Below, piece by piece: positions 36,746 to 49,153 of a DNA stretch of 64,000 nt. The translations under genes were made by a program, and so were the position numbers. Every line of letters starts with the position of its first letter. Within the stretch, counting starts at the first letter, position 1. Location of the stretch: the NCBI RefSeq assembly GCF_013141775.1, contig NZ_WHOB01000012.1:124001-188000 (forward strand), read 5' to 3'. Under the pieces are notes generated by a model. That model searched no databases and had not been told where the DNA came from. It saw only the letters and a program-made list of their open reading frames with translations. The DNA is from Paenibacillus phytohabitans. Lineage in GTDB: Bacteria > Bacillota > Bacilli > Paenibacillales > Paenibacillaceae.

Positions 36746-38561
36746 ACCGCGCTTCCTCTCGCTCCCGTTGGAAAGGTAACCGCAAAATAACGGTTGTTCC
36801 TTCATTCAAACACTTCTCTAATTTTAAGCCGTAATCATTTCCGTAAATAAGTACCAATCGCTTCTGAATATTGAAAAGTGCAATTCCCATATGTTCTTCA
36901 CGGATGTCAGATCCGCTTAAGTGTGTCTCCTCAAGTTTCTTCTGGAACTTTTCCTGTATGGCGTCATCCATGCCGATCCCGTTGTCCGTCACCTTTATTT
37001 CCAATACCCCATCCTGACTCCTGACGGCAACAGCCACAATACCGCCCTCCTTGCGGTGTTCTAACCCATGTACAATTGAATTCTCCACGAGAGGCTGAAT
37101 CATCAATCTCAGTACTTTAGCCCCCAGTAATTCCTCGGGTATATCTTTTTGGAATACAAAGCGATCTTGAAATCGATATTTCTGAATCTTAATGTAGCTT
37201 TCGATTAGTTGTATTTCCTCTCTTAATTCGACTGTTCGATCCCAATCATACAGACTATAGCGAAATAGGTGGGCTAAGGATTCGGTCACTTCAACAACGT
37301 CATCAGAGGCCCCCTTTCGACCGAGTGATTTGAGTATCGTAAGCGTATTGAAAAGAAAGTGGGGATTGATTTGGGCTTGTAAAGCAACAAGCCGGGCATC
37401 CTTTTCCCTAATTTCAGCTATATATACCTTAGTTATCAAAGCTTGCAGACTATCAAGCATCTGGTTAAAGACCTTACCCAGCAAGCCGATCTCATTACGT
37501 TGGCTTGAGTATTCCGCACGAACGGTGAAGTCTCCGCGCTCAACGTACTTCATAGTGACGATCATTTTACGAAGGGGACGCGTTACGCCTGTTGCGATAA
37601 TCCAAGCAATGGCCACCACCAAGATTAGCACAACGATTTCAATCCCCATGACTGTATTGCGGATAACCTTTAGCTGCTTTGTAATGGCACGGATCGGCGT
37701 TAGAATCAGCGTTGTCCATTGCGTATAATCGGATCTGTGATAACCGTATAAATAAGCTTTTCCTTGCCAATTGATCGTGCCTGTCGTACGATCTTGCAAC
37801 AACTCAGATATATTTATTCCGGAAATCTCGCTTCCGGTTAATAGATCTTGAGTATCATAAACAACCTGGTTTTGGTCAGTCGCGATATACAGCGTTGAAC
37901 CTGGAGATCTGTCCCCAGCCTGCAAAGTAACCAGGTTTTTAAAAACCTCTGCATGAATATCAATTTTCATATAACCGATTAGCTTACCCGTCGGTATTTG
38001 ATTAACAGGACGAATAAGCGAAAATACTTGTTCCCCAAGAAAATTCGTGATTGTATTCTCCTTTATGGTTGGCCATAGCAGAAAAGGAGTTCTTATACCT
38101 CTTCCGTTGTAAGGATACCATGGCTCTTGTTTGATTGTGTAACCTATGGGCGGACTCCGCTTAGACCAAAAGTAGGTTAAATCCTTCATTTGATTGGAGT
38201 ATAGATAGATTCCCTGGACATCCGGCCAAGACAAGGTCAAATTCAGAAGATGCGACGTTACCTGTTGAGCCAGCTCCGCTTGCCCCGAAACATCGAGTGC
38301 TTCATTTTGACCAACTGCTCTTTGAACAACAGAATCATTGAATACGGATAGTGACAGCTTCTCCAAATCCTCCGAATAGAGCTCGATCGAACGAGAAACC
38401 TGCGCACTATTTGAACCCAGCAACTGCAGAGATTGTTTCTTGACCTCATTAACACTGCTGTAGTAGTAGAATACCCCTGTAGCAATGAAAGAGAGTGCGA
38501 ATATCCCTGAGAAACTTAACACGAGTTTCGTTTGCAACCTCCAAGAGTTCCAGAACTTCAT
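36726..38561 (-). CDS. YesM-type sensor histidine kinase
   Basis: A 611-aa kinase: membrane helix near 10-30, an extracellular Cache-like sensor, second helix (VVLILVVAIAWIIATGV), HAMP (RPLRKMIVTMKYVERGDF), His-kinase box LQAQINPHFLFNTLTIL and ATP-lid region QPLVENSIVHGLEHRKEGG plus DNGIGM. It signals to the overlapping YesN-type regulator. Start ATG 38561 has GAGGG upstream; a GTG at 38576 is an alternative. 38562-38899 upstream shows no convincing gene. Confidence 0.92.
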   Translation of the reverse strand: MKFWNSWRLQTKLVLSFSGIFALSFIATGVFYYYSSVNEVKKQSLQLLGSNSAQVSRSIELYSEDLEKLSLSVFNDSVVQRAVGQNEALDVSGQAELAQQVTSHLLNLTLSWPDVQGIYLYSNQMKDLTYFWSKRSPPIGYTIKQEPWYPYNGRGIRTPFLLWPTIKENTITNFLGEQVFSLIRPVNQIPTGKLIGYMKIDIHAEVFKNLVTLQAGDRSPGSTLYIATDQNQVVYDTQDLLTGSEISGINISELLQDRTTGTINWQGKAYLYGYHRSDYTQWTTLILTPIRAITKQLKVIRNTVMGIEIVVLILVVAIAWIIATGVTRPLRKMIVTMKYVERGDFTVRAEYSSQRNEIGLLGKVFNQMLDSLQALITKVYIAEIREKDARLVALQAQINPHFLFNTLTILKSLGRKGASDDVVEVTESLAHLFRYSLYDWDRTVELREEIQLIESYIKIQKYRFQDRFVFQKDIPEELLGAKVLRLMIQPLVENSIVHGLEHRKEGGIVAVAVRSQDGVLEIKVTDNGIGMDDAIQEKFQKKLEETHLSGSDIREEHMGIALFNIQKRLVLIYGNDYGLKLEKCLNEGTTVILRLPFQREREEARYEDHAD

Positions 38562-38899
38562 ACCACCCTCATCCACGAATTATTAAGCGCTTGCAAAAGT
38601 ATGCCCCCCTTGGAAATGAAGTTGATTATTTACCATAATATTATTGAACATTAGCATCTTATAAAAGAAGATAGTAAGCACTCCTGCATTTGAAATACCT
38701 TCTGGAGGAACTTGTTTGTCCATTATCACGTTAAGTGAGGAATTAACAATGTAATGATGATAACCTAGAAGTAGCATTCATTACCATTCGGTATCCCATA
38801 TCTTTTTAGGAATGCTTTCAAATATAAACGAAATCTATACATGTGTACGTAGACTGTTTTTCTTTAATAGATAGGTTTATTTCCCTAAAAAATAAATCA

Positions 38900-38932
38900 A
38901 ACTGCGAATCAGATGCGACCTGACTCGCAGTT
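38900..38932 (-). terminator. Terminator of the GH93-like gene
   Basis: AACTGCGA (38900-38907) pairs with TCGCAGTT (38925-38932), with more pairing inside (TCAG/CTGA), and the minus strand runs into a T-rich tract. Confidence 0.7.
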
Positions 38933-38954
38933 GCTTTATCGCAATACTTGCTGG

Positions 38955-40496
38955 TTAGTTAGAAGAGTACCGCCAAAGTTGATTGCTGCTGGAGTTGATG
39001 ATCCATTGCTGCATCGCAGTGGCGTCCCCGGTTTGTTCTCCTGTGTCTAGTGCTTTACCGGTAGCGCGATTAATTATCTTCCAATAGTCTCCATTCTGAG
39101 GTACAATGGACCACTGTTGATTGTAGCTAGAACTATCCATATACTGGCCAATTACAGAACCGTCCACTGTTCTGCCCAAAGAATCCAATCTCAAGCCCGT
39201 TGCTTTATTGACAATTTTAAAATAACCATTGTTTAAATCCATGTTATACCATAATTGGTTATCGTTATTATTAATATGATACTGATTTACGTCCGCACCA
39301 AGTGTGTTATTTCCCATACTATCAAGGGCCAAACCGCTGCTAAAGTTAGTGATTTTGAAATATATAGGTTGTCCGTTCACAGCATTTACAGGCATATCAG
39401 CATAGGTCACTGAATTCAACGATGGCTCTCTTAATAGACCGCCATTCATTACAAACAACCTGCCGTTTAAAAGTGGTAACAGTAAACGCCTGTAACCATT
39501 ACCTACTGGTGTTGCCTGTCTGGTCCACGTACCTGAGCCGTTGTTTGAGTTTACATATATGTCCGCTGTGCTATAGGAGCCGGCAACAATTTTCCCATCA
39601 TTCATTACCGCTACATAGGGGCTTCCTCCATAACCGTAAGTGGTCCCGGGATCTGTCGGATCCCAGCTTTCTGGATTAGACGAAATTTTATAATTAACCG
39701 GCGCATTTGCCTTACCTATGAACTCATAGACTAGTATATACTGTCCGTTAGCCATTTCAGCAACTACAGGCATGCCCGGGCGATAGGCTGCATTTGTTGA
39801 AGTGAAATTCACAACATCAAAAGGCACACTCCAACTTACTCCGTCCGTAGAGGACTGTGCTACAATTTTTTGTCCCCCGCTTGCCACGCCACGCTCGTCC
39901 GAATAAAAGCAAATAAGCTTATTATTAGCGTAGATAAGATATGGCTCCCATATAGCAGTACTTGTCCCCATTGTTGCCGCTCCCCCAGAAGCGACTGAAC
40001 TTACAAATGTCCATGTTCTACCGAGATCATTACTTTTGTATATATCAAGCTTTGTATGCGAATCATTAGCGGGCTCCGAATTGCCAATCATCAGAAGGGT
40101 CCCAGCAGACATATTACCTGTGTCTTCAGGAAGTTCAAACAAGAAGGGCTCCTGCTTTAATCCCCAGCCGTTGACTTGATCCGTTACATCCGGAAGCCTT
40201 GACCATGTTTTTCCATTATCCACACTTTCAAACACAGGAAATGTGAAAGGAGCCACCGTGTATTTTTCAAAAGTTGCATACATCTTTCCGTTATTTGATG
40301 GATTGCTCTGATACTTAAGCTGAATAGCATGCGGGTACAACGCTCCGTATCGAACCGATGTAGATGAATCGGCAGTGTACATTGTCAACGGTCCATACGC
40401 GCTTGCATTACTTGGAAATGCAGCTATCACTGCTATAACAACCGAACATAAAATAAATACATTCCCCCAAAATTTTTTGAGACAAATCCCCATCAT
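38955..40496 (-). CDS. Secreted GH93/sialidase-like propeller with ricin-type lectin domain
   Basis: A 513-aa secreted enzyme. Signal peptide 1-33 (cut near NASA). Residues 40-370 are a BNR-type beta-propeller with Asp-box-like repeats (SVDNGKTWSRL, SNDLGRTWTFV, SSTDGVSWSVP). YRPGMPVVAEMANGQYILVYE matches GH93 exo-arabinanases better than true sialidases, which would show an Arg triad. Residues 380-513 are a ricin B lectin (CBM13) with QLWY, QQWSI and QLWRY repeats. Likely role is release of arabinose units from plant pectin side chains. It is monocistronic, between the sensor kinase and the PTS locus. Confidence 0.78.
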   Translation of the reverse strand: MMGICLKKFWGNVFILCSVVIAVIAAFPSNASAYGPLTMYTADSSTSVRYGALYPHAIQLKYQSNPSNNGKMYATFEKYTVAPFTFPVFESVDNGKTWSRLPDVTDQVNGWGLKQEPFLFELPEDTGNMSAGTLLMIGNSEPANDSHTKLDIYKSNDLGRTWTFVSSVASGGAATMGTSTAIWEPYLIYANNKLICFYSDERGVASGGQKIVAQSSTDGVSWSVPFDVVNFTSTNAAYRPGMPVVAEMANGQYILVYEFIGKANAPVNYKISSNPESWDPTDPGTTYGYGGSPYVAVMNDGKIVAGSYSTADIYVNSNNGSGTWTRQATPVGNGYRRLLLPLLNGRLFVMNGGLLREPSLNSVTYADMPVNAVNGQPIYFKITNFSSGLALDSMGNNTLGADVNQYHINNNDNQLWYNMDLNNGYFKIVNKATGLRLDSLGRTVDGSVIGQYMDSSSYNQQWSIVPQNGDYWKIINRATGKALDTGEQTGDATAMQQWIINSSSNQLWRYSSN

Positions 40497-40852
40497 TTAG
40501 TTCCTCCTCTGGATTATGAACATCAACTTCATATTCACATTTCAATATCCATAAAATTCTCCTAATTCCCACATCCAATGCAATTTGGATTTGAGCTTCC
40601 TTTCAATAAATGAGCATTATTATACCCCCTTATTGAATATTGTAGATGGAGTTTAACGAATTCACTGTAGAGGGATTTTCCAATTAGAGGGGACTTATTT
40701 GTTTTTATACCAAATATCCACTATTCATATCCTGACAAGCTCTTGGACAAAGATACCAGACGGTGATTCGGGTAGTAAGTTCAAGGCGTCTATTACCCCT
40801 GATGGCCCCGAAGCGGTACCAAGGAAATGAACCTAATGTGAGAATATATTAG
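40497..40852. other. Intergenic region without recognisable gene
   Basis: AT-rich in the half next to the GH93-like start, where its promoter must lie (a good AGGAGG-like site precedes ATG 40496). I see no hairpin with T-tract for the PRD regulator, no repeat and no conserved frame. Confidence 0.5.
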
Positions 40853-42775
40853 TTAATTGAACTCCCCCATCAACGCCGCAACAGATTTACTTTTAATCAT
40901 ATTTTGCACGATGGTTTTATTCTCTATCACCTGAATAAGAACTTTATACATCTCTTCCAGGTTCTTTCCCGGTTCTTTTTGAATATTTAATAGGACAACT
41001 ACCTGAACCATTTGATTGTTATGCCAATCGATGGGTGATTGTAACGTACAGATTGTCCAGAAAGTCTCATCGGTCACAGGGGATATCGGATGCGGGATGG
41101 CAACCAGATTTCCGAAGCAGGTGGGCGCAAATTCTTCCCTTTCCAACACTAATTGGGTGTAATTCTCTGGGACAAGGCCCCGCTTATATAATTCATCACC
41201 TAAAAAACCGATAACCTTTTCTTTCGTATCCAGCGCTAGGTTCATAAATATTCTTGACGGGTGTAAATATACAGCTGCCTTATTTTCACCGGACAATAAT
41301 TTTTTTCTTAGTTCCTCAACATCTTCCTCGTTTAAGAAAGTATTGACAACTTCAATGGGCACACTCAAATTTTCCTTAATAGGGATTGTGCTAATAATCA
41401 GGTCGATAGAGGACATGTCATATTGCAATAAATTATAGTAGTTGATAATATCGACAATTTCCAGTTCACTCGAGAACAGCTGCTTAATGCGGAAGGCAAG
41501 CAAGTGGGCACTGCCAAGCCCTGAGGCACACACGATGATTACCCGCTTTATCTTTTTTTGCTTGCTCTTCTTCCGCTCCAAAGCAACACCAATATGCAAA
41601 GCTATATATGCAATTTCATGCTCACCTGGTTCTATACCCGTATATTCCTCCAAGACTCTGCTGGCAACAACACCTGCCTCGAAAGCACCGGGATGTCTCA
41701 GCTTTATTTCATCCAATAACGGATTTCGGATATTCATCCGAAACCTTAGTCGGTTGATTGCTGCGCGAAGATGTAACGTAAGAGCTTGGCTAAATTCATA
41801 ATCCTGATGAAAATCCCAATTTAATTCCATGTCCAACCTTTTAATCATACGCTGAACAATGCTATTTACTTCCTCATACCAGCTTAATTCAGATAACTTG
41901 TTCTCTTGTAATAGTCTTGTGCCCAGCAAATGAACGATAATATAATCAATTTCCGAATCTGGAAACTGGAGATGGGTATAGGCTTGAACATCTATTATCA
42001 ATTCTTCTGCTACTTTTTTTTCAAATGCATGCCCGCTGTCGAACGGCTCCTTGAAATGTTCAATGATGAATCCCTGTTCTATCCGCTTGCACGCTATCGC
42101 AATATGGGTAGCCAAATTCTCCAGGGACATGTCCGAGATATTCAGGGTATACTCGTTAATCTTCTTGATAATGATGTCTTTGATTGTGACATACAGCTGC
42201 TGATCCAACAGCGGAGAAGAATCCTTTTGAATACGTCTGCCCCGGAAATTGTGGTAAAAATATTCGGACAAGCACAGTCTTTTCTTATACTCATCCCCTT
42301 CCACCATAATTCCATAGTGCGGCCGGTACACCAATTTCAACTGGTGCTTGGACAGATACTCCCGAACCTTCTTCAGATCATTCTGGATCGTCGATTTGGA
42401 TACATAGATTTTATCTTCGAATTGCTCGATTTTGATTTCCTTTTTGCTGAGCAGTAATACCTTGAGCAGATACAGCACTCTGCCGTCCTGATCAAGGAAT
42501 TGGTCATACTCCTCTTTCTTCTCAATAACCAGCTGACTGAAGTTTTCGGCATATAACGCCGGATCAGTTACTTGGAGTTTATATCCGAGTCCCCGGACAG
42601 ATTCAATCACTACGCCTAAGTGGCGGCAATCTGCCTGTATCGCCTTCAACTCATTCCGCACAGTCCGGTCGCTGACTCCTAACTCCTTGGCAATCATTTC
42701 TGCGGTAATTGTATCTTTCGTTCCTGAGAGGACTAAGAGAATATCCTTTTGACGTTTTGAGACCCTCGAACCCAT
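40853..42775 (-). CDS. PRD-containing transcriptional activator (LicR/ManR type)
   Basis: A 640-aa regulator: N-terminal HTH (ITAEMIAKELGVSDRTVRNE), a second HTH, PRD1 (LENLATHIAIACKRIE), PRD2 (EHEIAYIALHIGVALER), an EIIB-like domain with VIIVCASGLGSAH, and an EIIA-like domain with AIPHPIS. PTS phosphorylation of the PRD and EIIB/EIIA sites normally tunes such activators. The start at ATG 42775 has GAGGTG upstream; the ATG-like codon at 42799 adds eight residues. It lies 113 nt after the GH1 gene and probably acts on the 22-bp palindrome before the PTS operon. LicR is the nearest B. subtilis type, but orthology is not proven. Confidence 0.9.
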   Translation of the reverse strand: MGSRVSKRQKDILLVLSGTKDTITAEMIAKELGVSDRTVRNELKAIQADCRHLGVVIESVRGLGYKLQVTDPALYAENFSQLVIEKKEEYDQFLDQDGRVLYLLKVLLLSKKEIKIEQFEDKIYVSKSTIQNDLKKVREYLSKHQLKLVYRPHYGIMVEGDEYKKRLCLSEYFYHNFRGRRIQKDSSPLLDQQLYVTIKDIIIKKINEYTLNISDMSLENLATHIAIACKRIEQGFIIEHFKEPFDSGHAFEKKVAEELIIDVQAYTHLQFPDSEIDYIIVHLLGTRLLQENKLSELSWYEEVNSIVQRMIKRLDMELNWDFHQDYEFSQALTLHLRAAINRLRFRMNIRNPLLDEIKLRHPGAFEAGVVASRVLEEYTGIEPGEHEIAYIALHIGVALERKKSKQKKIKRVIIVCASGLGSAHLLAFRIKQLFSSELEIVDIINYYNLLQYDMSSIDLIISTIPIKENLSVPIEVVNTFLNEEDVEELRKKLLSGENKAAVYLHPSRIFMNLALDTKEKVIGFLGDELYKRGLVPENYTQLVLEREEFAPTCFGNLVAIPHPISPVTDETFWTICTLQSPIDWHNNQMVQVVVLLNIQKEPGKNLEEMYKVLIQVIENKTIVQNMIKSKSVAALMGEFN

Positions 42776-42835
42776 AGATGTACACCTCGTTTCCTGCACT
42801 GTTCGGCCTGTCGTCTTATATATTTATACCATAAA

Positions 42836-42882
42836 TGCTAAGAAGCCAGACTCCCCTGAACAGAGAATCGGCTATCTTAGCA
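42836..42882 (-). terminator. Terminator of the beta-glucoside PTS operon
   Basis: TGCTAAGAAGCC (42836-42847) pairs with GGCTATCTTAGCA (42870-42882) with one bulge, then TTTATGG on the minus strand. It is just after the GH1 stop at 42889, so the PRD gene has its own promoter or depends on read-through. Confidence 0.55.
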
Positions 42883-42888
42883 ATAGGA

Positions 42889-46520
<3,632 letters not shown>

Positions 46521-46548
46521 GTGTAATCAGTTCCTTTCCTTCCAAATT

Positions 46549-46562
46549 ATAAAACGTTTACA
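46549..46562 (-). promoter_or_regulatory. Catabolite-responsive element (cre) before the GH3 gene
   Basis: The minus strand reads TGTAAACGTTTTAT, matching the CcpA consensus TGWAANCGNTNWCA at all fixed positions but the last two. It is in the 44-bp gap between EIIC and GH3, so it may be a road-block or control an internal promoter. Confidence 0.6.
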
Positions 46563-46564
46563 TA

Positions 46565-47905
46565 TTAGGCAGTAGCAGCTTCTTCCTCTGCTTCTTTCAT
46601 CACCAGCTGTTTGTCGTACATTTTGAAGAACGGATACCAGATCAGGATTTGCACGGGAATCATAAGGAAGTAGAAAATAAGATTCTTCACACTCATTGAT
46701 CCAAAGAAGGCGTTAAGCCCCAAAGGCAATTGAGCAAAAATAATATTGACATCTCCGGATAAGAAACCGAATGAGCTTGCCAGCCAACCCAGTGACATCA
46801 TAATGATCGGTGCCAGCAAATGAGGTATGGCCAGAATCGGATTGAACATGATCGGCGTACCAAAAACTACAGGCTCACTGATCAGGAAGATCCCTGGAAT
46901 GATCCCCACTTTACCGATAGCCTTCAGTTGCTTCGATTTGGCAATCAATAGTAATACCGTTAATCCGAAGAAGGCATTAGCGAATTGCGTCAAATATACA
47001 GGCTGGAAGATCGCCTCTTTACCCGCCGCAACAAGCTCTACATTCGCTCCGGTCATGGCAAAGGAAATCGGGATATACAGCATGCTCATCATGGCCGGTC
47101 CGTGCATGCCGAAGATCCATAATAAGTTCCCCAGAGTGATGATAGATATAATCGCAATTGGTGTATTCACGTTGTTAATAGCTGGTGTTAACACTGAATT
47201 AATTAGCTCCGGTAATGAATAGCCAAAGACATTTTGGCTGAATAAATTTACTCCAAAGAAGACAATACAGTTAATGATGGCCGGAATCACACTGGAGAAG
47301 GAATCGGCCACATTGGGTGGAACAGAGCTTGGCATTTTGATAACCAGATTCTTCACTTTGCAGAAACGGGTCACTTCCGTGGACAACAAGCTGATGACGA
47401 TTGCAACGAATAACCCTGATGAGCCTAAGTTCGTCACATCTAATACCGAAGTCGTCGGAACCGTAGACATATCCACCCCGCTTGTAACAAGTGATGCAAT
47501 GTAAGCGGGAACTGACGGAGCGGCAACAATCAGGAACATGACCAGTGCCAGCATTGAGGTGGACAGCTCTTTCATTTTGTAGCTCTTGGCTAAATTAAAG
47601 GATATGCCGAGCACGGCGATTACACTCATTAATCCCATAGTCATATTGGATGGAATCATTAGAGTGGCGCGGTGTGCCTGGGCAAAATGGAACCAGCCGC
47701 TAAACAGCTTGGCATACCAGCCGCCCTGCTGAATAATAGTTTCGGTGAGCGGCGGATTAGCAATGATATTGAAGATTGCCCCTAGCAGCGCAAACGGAAT
47801 AAGATACATCAAACCGCTGGAGATGGCCTGAATATGTCTTTGATTCCCGATTTTATTGGCAACCGGCAATACTTTATTGGCTAAATTCGTTAATTTCTCA
47901 TTCAT
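46565..47905 (-). CDS. PTS cellobiose/beta-glucoside EIIC permease
   Basis: A 446-aa membrane protein, about ten helices, of the lactose/cellobiose EIIC family (GLMYLIPFALLGAIFNI, FGMHGPAMMSMLYIP, ISEPVVFGTPIMFNP). The SEPVVFGTP and FGMHG segments line the sugar site. ATG 47905 has GAGGAG six bases upstream; an ATG at 47941 adds 12 residues without one. It transports and phosphorylates beta-glucosides with EIIA and EIIB encoded just upstream. Confidence 0.93.
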   Translation of the reverse strand: MNEKLTNLANKVLPVANKIGNQRHIQAISSGLMYLIPFALLGAIFNIIANPPLTETIIQQGGWYAKLFSGWFHFAQAHRATLMIPSNMTMGLMSVIAVLGISFNLAKSYKMKELSTSMLALVMFLIVAAPSVPAYIASLVTSGVDMSTVPTTSVLDVTNLGSSGLFVAIVISLLSTEVTRFCKVKNLVIKMPSSVPPNVADSFSSVIPAIINCIVFFGVNLFSQNVFGYSLPELINSVLTPAINNVNTPIAIISIITLGNLLWIFGMHGPAMMSMLYIPISFAMTGANVELVAAGKEAIFQPVYLTQFANAFFGLTVLLLIAKSKQLKAIGKVGIIPGIFLISEPVVFGTPIMFNPILAIPHLLAPIIMMSLGWLASSFGFLSGDVNIIFAQLPLGLNAFFGSMSVKNLIFYFLMIPVQILIWYPFFKMYDKQLVMKEAEEEAATA

Positions 47906-47945
47906 ATTAGTGCTCCTCATATGATTAGTAGCAGTATACACATGT

Positions 47946-48281
47946 CTATTTATTTATCTTTTTATACATTTCGATCATTTCTTTTACCAGTTCAGAGATG
48001 GTTTCAGCACTCATCATCTGATCTTCCGCATGCATCAAAATAATCGAAGGATGTACTTTTTCCCCACTGGCTTCCATCTGAATTAATTTCGAATGAATTT
48101 TGTGTCCTAGTTTAAAATGCTGTTTGGATTCGCTTAGTTTCTCCTCCGCCAGCTCATAATTCCCCTCTTTGGCAGCATACAGAGCTTCCATCGTTAAGCT
48201 TTTCGCCATCCCTACATTGCTGATGATTTTAAAAGCAATGACATCCTGATCCATTTCATTATTATCTGTCTCTGTATTCAA
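47946..48281 (-). CDS. PTS lactose/cellobiose EIIA
   Basis: A 111-aa helical cytoplasmic protein that passes phosphate from HPr to EIIB. The active histidine is H84 in ILMHAEDQMMSAET, the standard motif. It lies between EIIB and EIIC with short gaps in the same operon. Confidence 0.93.
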   Translation of the reverse strand: MNTETDNNEMDQDVIAFKIISNVGMAKSLTMEALYAAKEGNYELAEEKLSESKQHFKLGHKIHSKLIQMEASGEKVHPSIILMHAEDQMMSAETISELVKEMIEMYKKINK

Positions 48282-48319
48282 TTCTTAACACTCCTTCTTT
48301 AACGTTGGTGTTATACTAC

Positions 48320-48631
48320 TTATTTAATCAAGGCGAATGCTTGATCCAAGACTTTTTCTCCGTTCATCATTCCATAATCCTGTACGTTGATAGCCTCAAT
48401 CGGAATGTTTTTAATGCTTAATTCAGCTTCCAATTGTTTTTTCATATACATCACCTGCGGCCCAAGCAGAACAGCATCCACATTTTTATGTTCCAGAACA
48501 GAACTCATTTCCGAAGCAGGTATTGCAAAAATATCCGCGTTTACTCCTTTACTCTCTGCCGCTTTCTTCATCTTTGTTACGAGCAGGCTTGTACTCATGC
48601 CTGCTGCACACACCAGCATAATTGTCTTCAT
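48320..48631 (-). CDS. PTS lactose/cellobiose EIIB
   Basis: A 103-aa protein with phospho-cysteine C8 in MLVCAAGMSTS, then LLGPQVMYMKKQ. Start ATG 48631 with GGGGGG upstream; the 48688 alternative adds 19 residues with no family match. It is the first gene of the operon EIIB-EIIA-EIIC-GH3-GH1, whose promoter lies at about 48690-48725. Confidence 0.92.
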   Translation of the reverse strand: MKTIMLVCAAGMSTSLLVTKMKKAAESKGVNADIFAIPASEMSSVLEHKNVDAVLLGPQVMYMKKQLEAELSIKNIPIEAINVQDYGMMNGEKVLDQAFALIK

Positions 48632-48698
48632 GTTCGTTCCCCCCGTATAATCATTTCGTTCACATTCCCATCGTAAACTAATTATCATTTATTTTTAA

Positions 48699-48721
48699 TC
48701 GAAACGTTTTCCGTTGGTCAA
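48699..48721 (-). promoter_or_regulatory. Probable PTS operon promoter with a weak cre
   Basis: On the minus strand TTGACC (48716-48721) could be a -35 box, with TTAAAA 17 bases on as -10. Between them GGAAAACGTTTCGA (48699-48712) resembles cre with three mismatches, so CcpA could repress at this position. Confidence 0.4.
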
Positions 48722-48728
48722 CGGAAAA
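48707..48728. promoter_or_regulatory. 22-bp palindrome, probable PRD-activator operator
   Basis: Arms TTTTCCGTTG and CAACGGAAAA are perfect and separated by GT. It overlaps the proposed -35 box and lies 76-97 bp before the EIIB start, a position that fits an activator site for the operon's PRD regulator. Confidence 0.55.
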
Positions 48729-49015
48729 AACAATTCGCCAGCAGCACCAGTATTTCGTTTTCAATTCCCGGTAGTCCGGTCGCTGCATATCGTGTGTGTA
48801 AGGCTTTATATAAGTCGACAGCCTTTTGGCTACCGTAATCATCATTCTGACCCATTAAGATAGGGTCCGGCAAGTTTTTTTCCAAGACAGGTACCGATTA
48901 CACCAATTTGATTTTTGTCTACATATGGACCAGCACCTGCATAATCAACTGCTGCGGTGAAAGCTTCAACAAACTGTTCAGGTATCGCGAACACCTCTAT
49001 TGTTCCAGTTTTAAC
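48725..49015 (-). pseudogene. Esterase remnant related to the gene at 54964-56235
   Basis: The minus strand reads a dienelactone-hydrolase-like stretch (VFAIPEQFVEAFTAAVDYAG, then VDKNQIGVIG) and, after frame breaks, ILMGQNDDYGSQKAVDLYKA. The last part closely resembles FMGQNDEYYGSQKAVEAYDA in the lipoprotein hydrolase at 55-56 kb. No catalytic serine is left in frame. It appears to be a dead paralogue or fusion of two fragments. Confidence 0.55.
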
Positions 49016-49023
49016 CAAGAAAA

Positions 49024-49055
49024 AACGGGTAGAGAAATGAGATTCTCAACCCGTT
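49024..49055 (-). terminator. Terminator of the 49-kb hydrolase gene
   Basis: AACGGGT (49024-49030) with ACCCGTT (49049-49055), and inner GAGAA/TTCTC pairing; minus-strand T-run follows. About 100 bp after the gene's stop. Confidence 0.75.
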
Positions 49056-49153
49056 CAGTTAGTGTCCATTCTTTTTAGTGAAAATCGAAATACGGATGTT
49101 TGATAGAAAGTGCTAAACGTTATCCTCATGCGGGTTAACATTTTTGACATTAC

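Noticed and set aside
38583..38777. 64-codon minus-strand frame between the kinase and the GH93-like gene
   Set aside because: No ribosome site and no recognisable motif; it lies where the promoter of the two-component operon must be.
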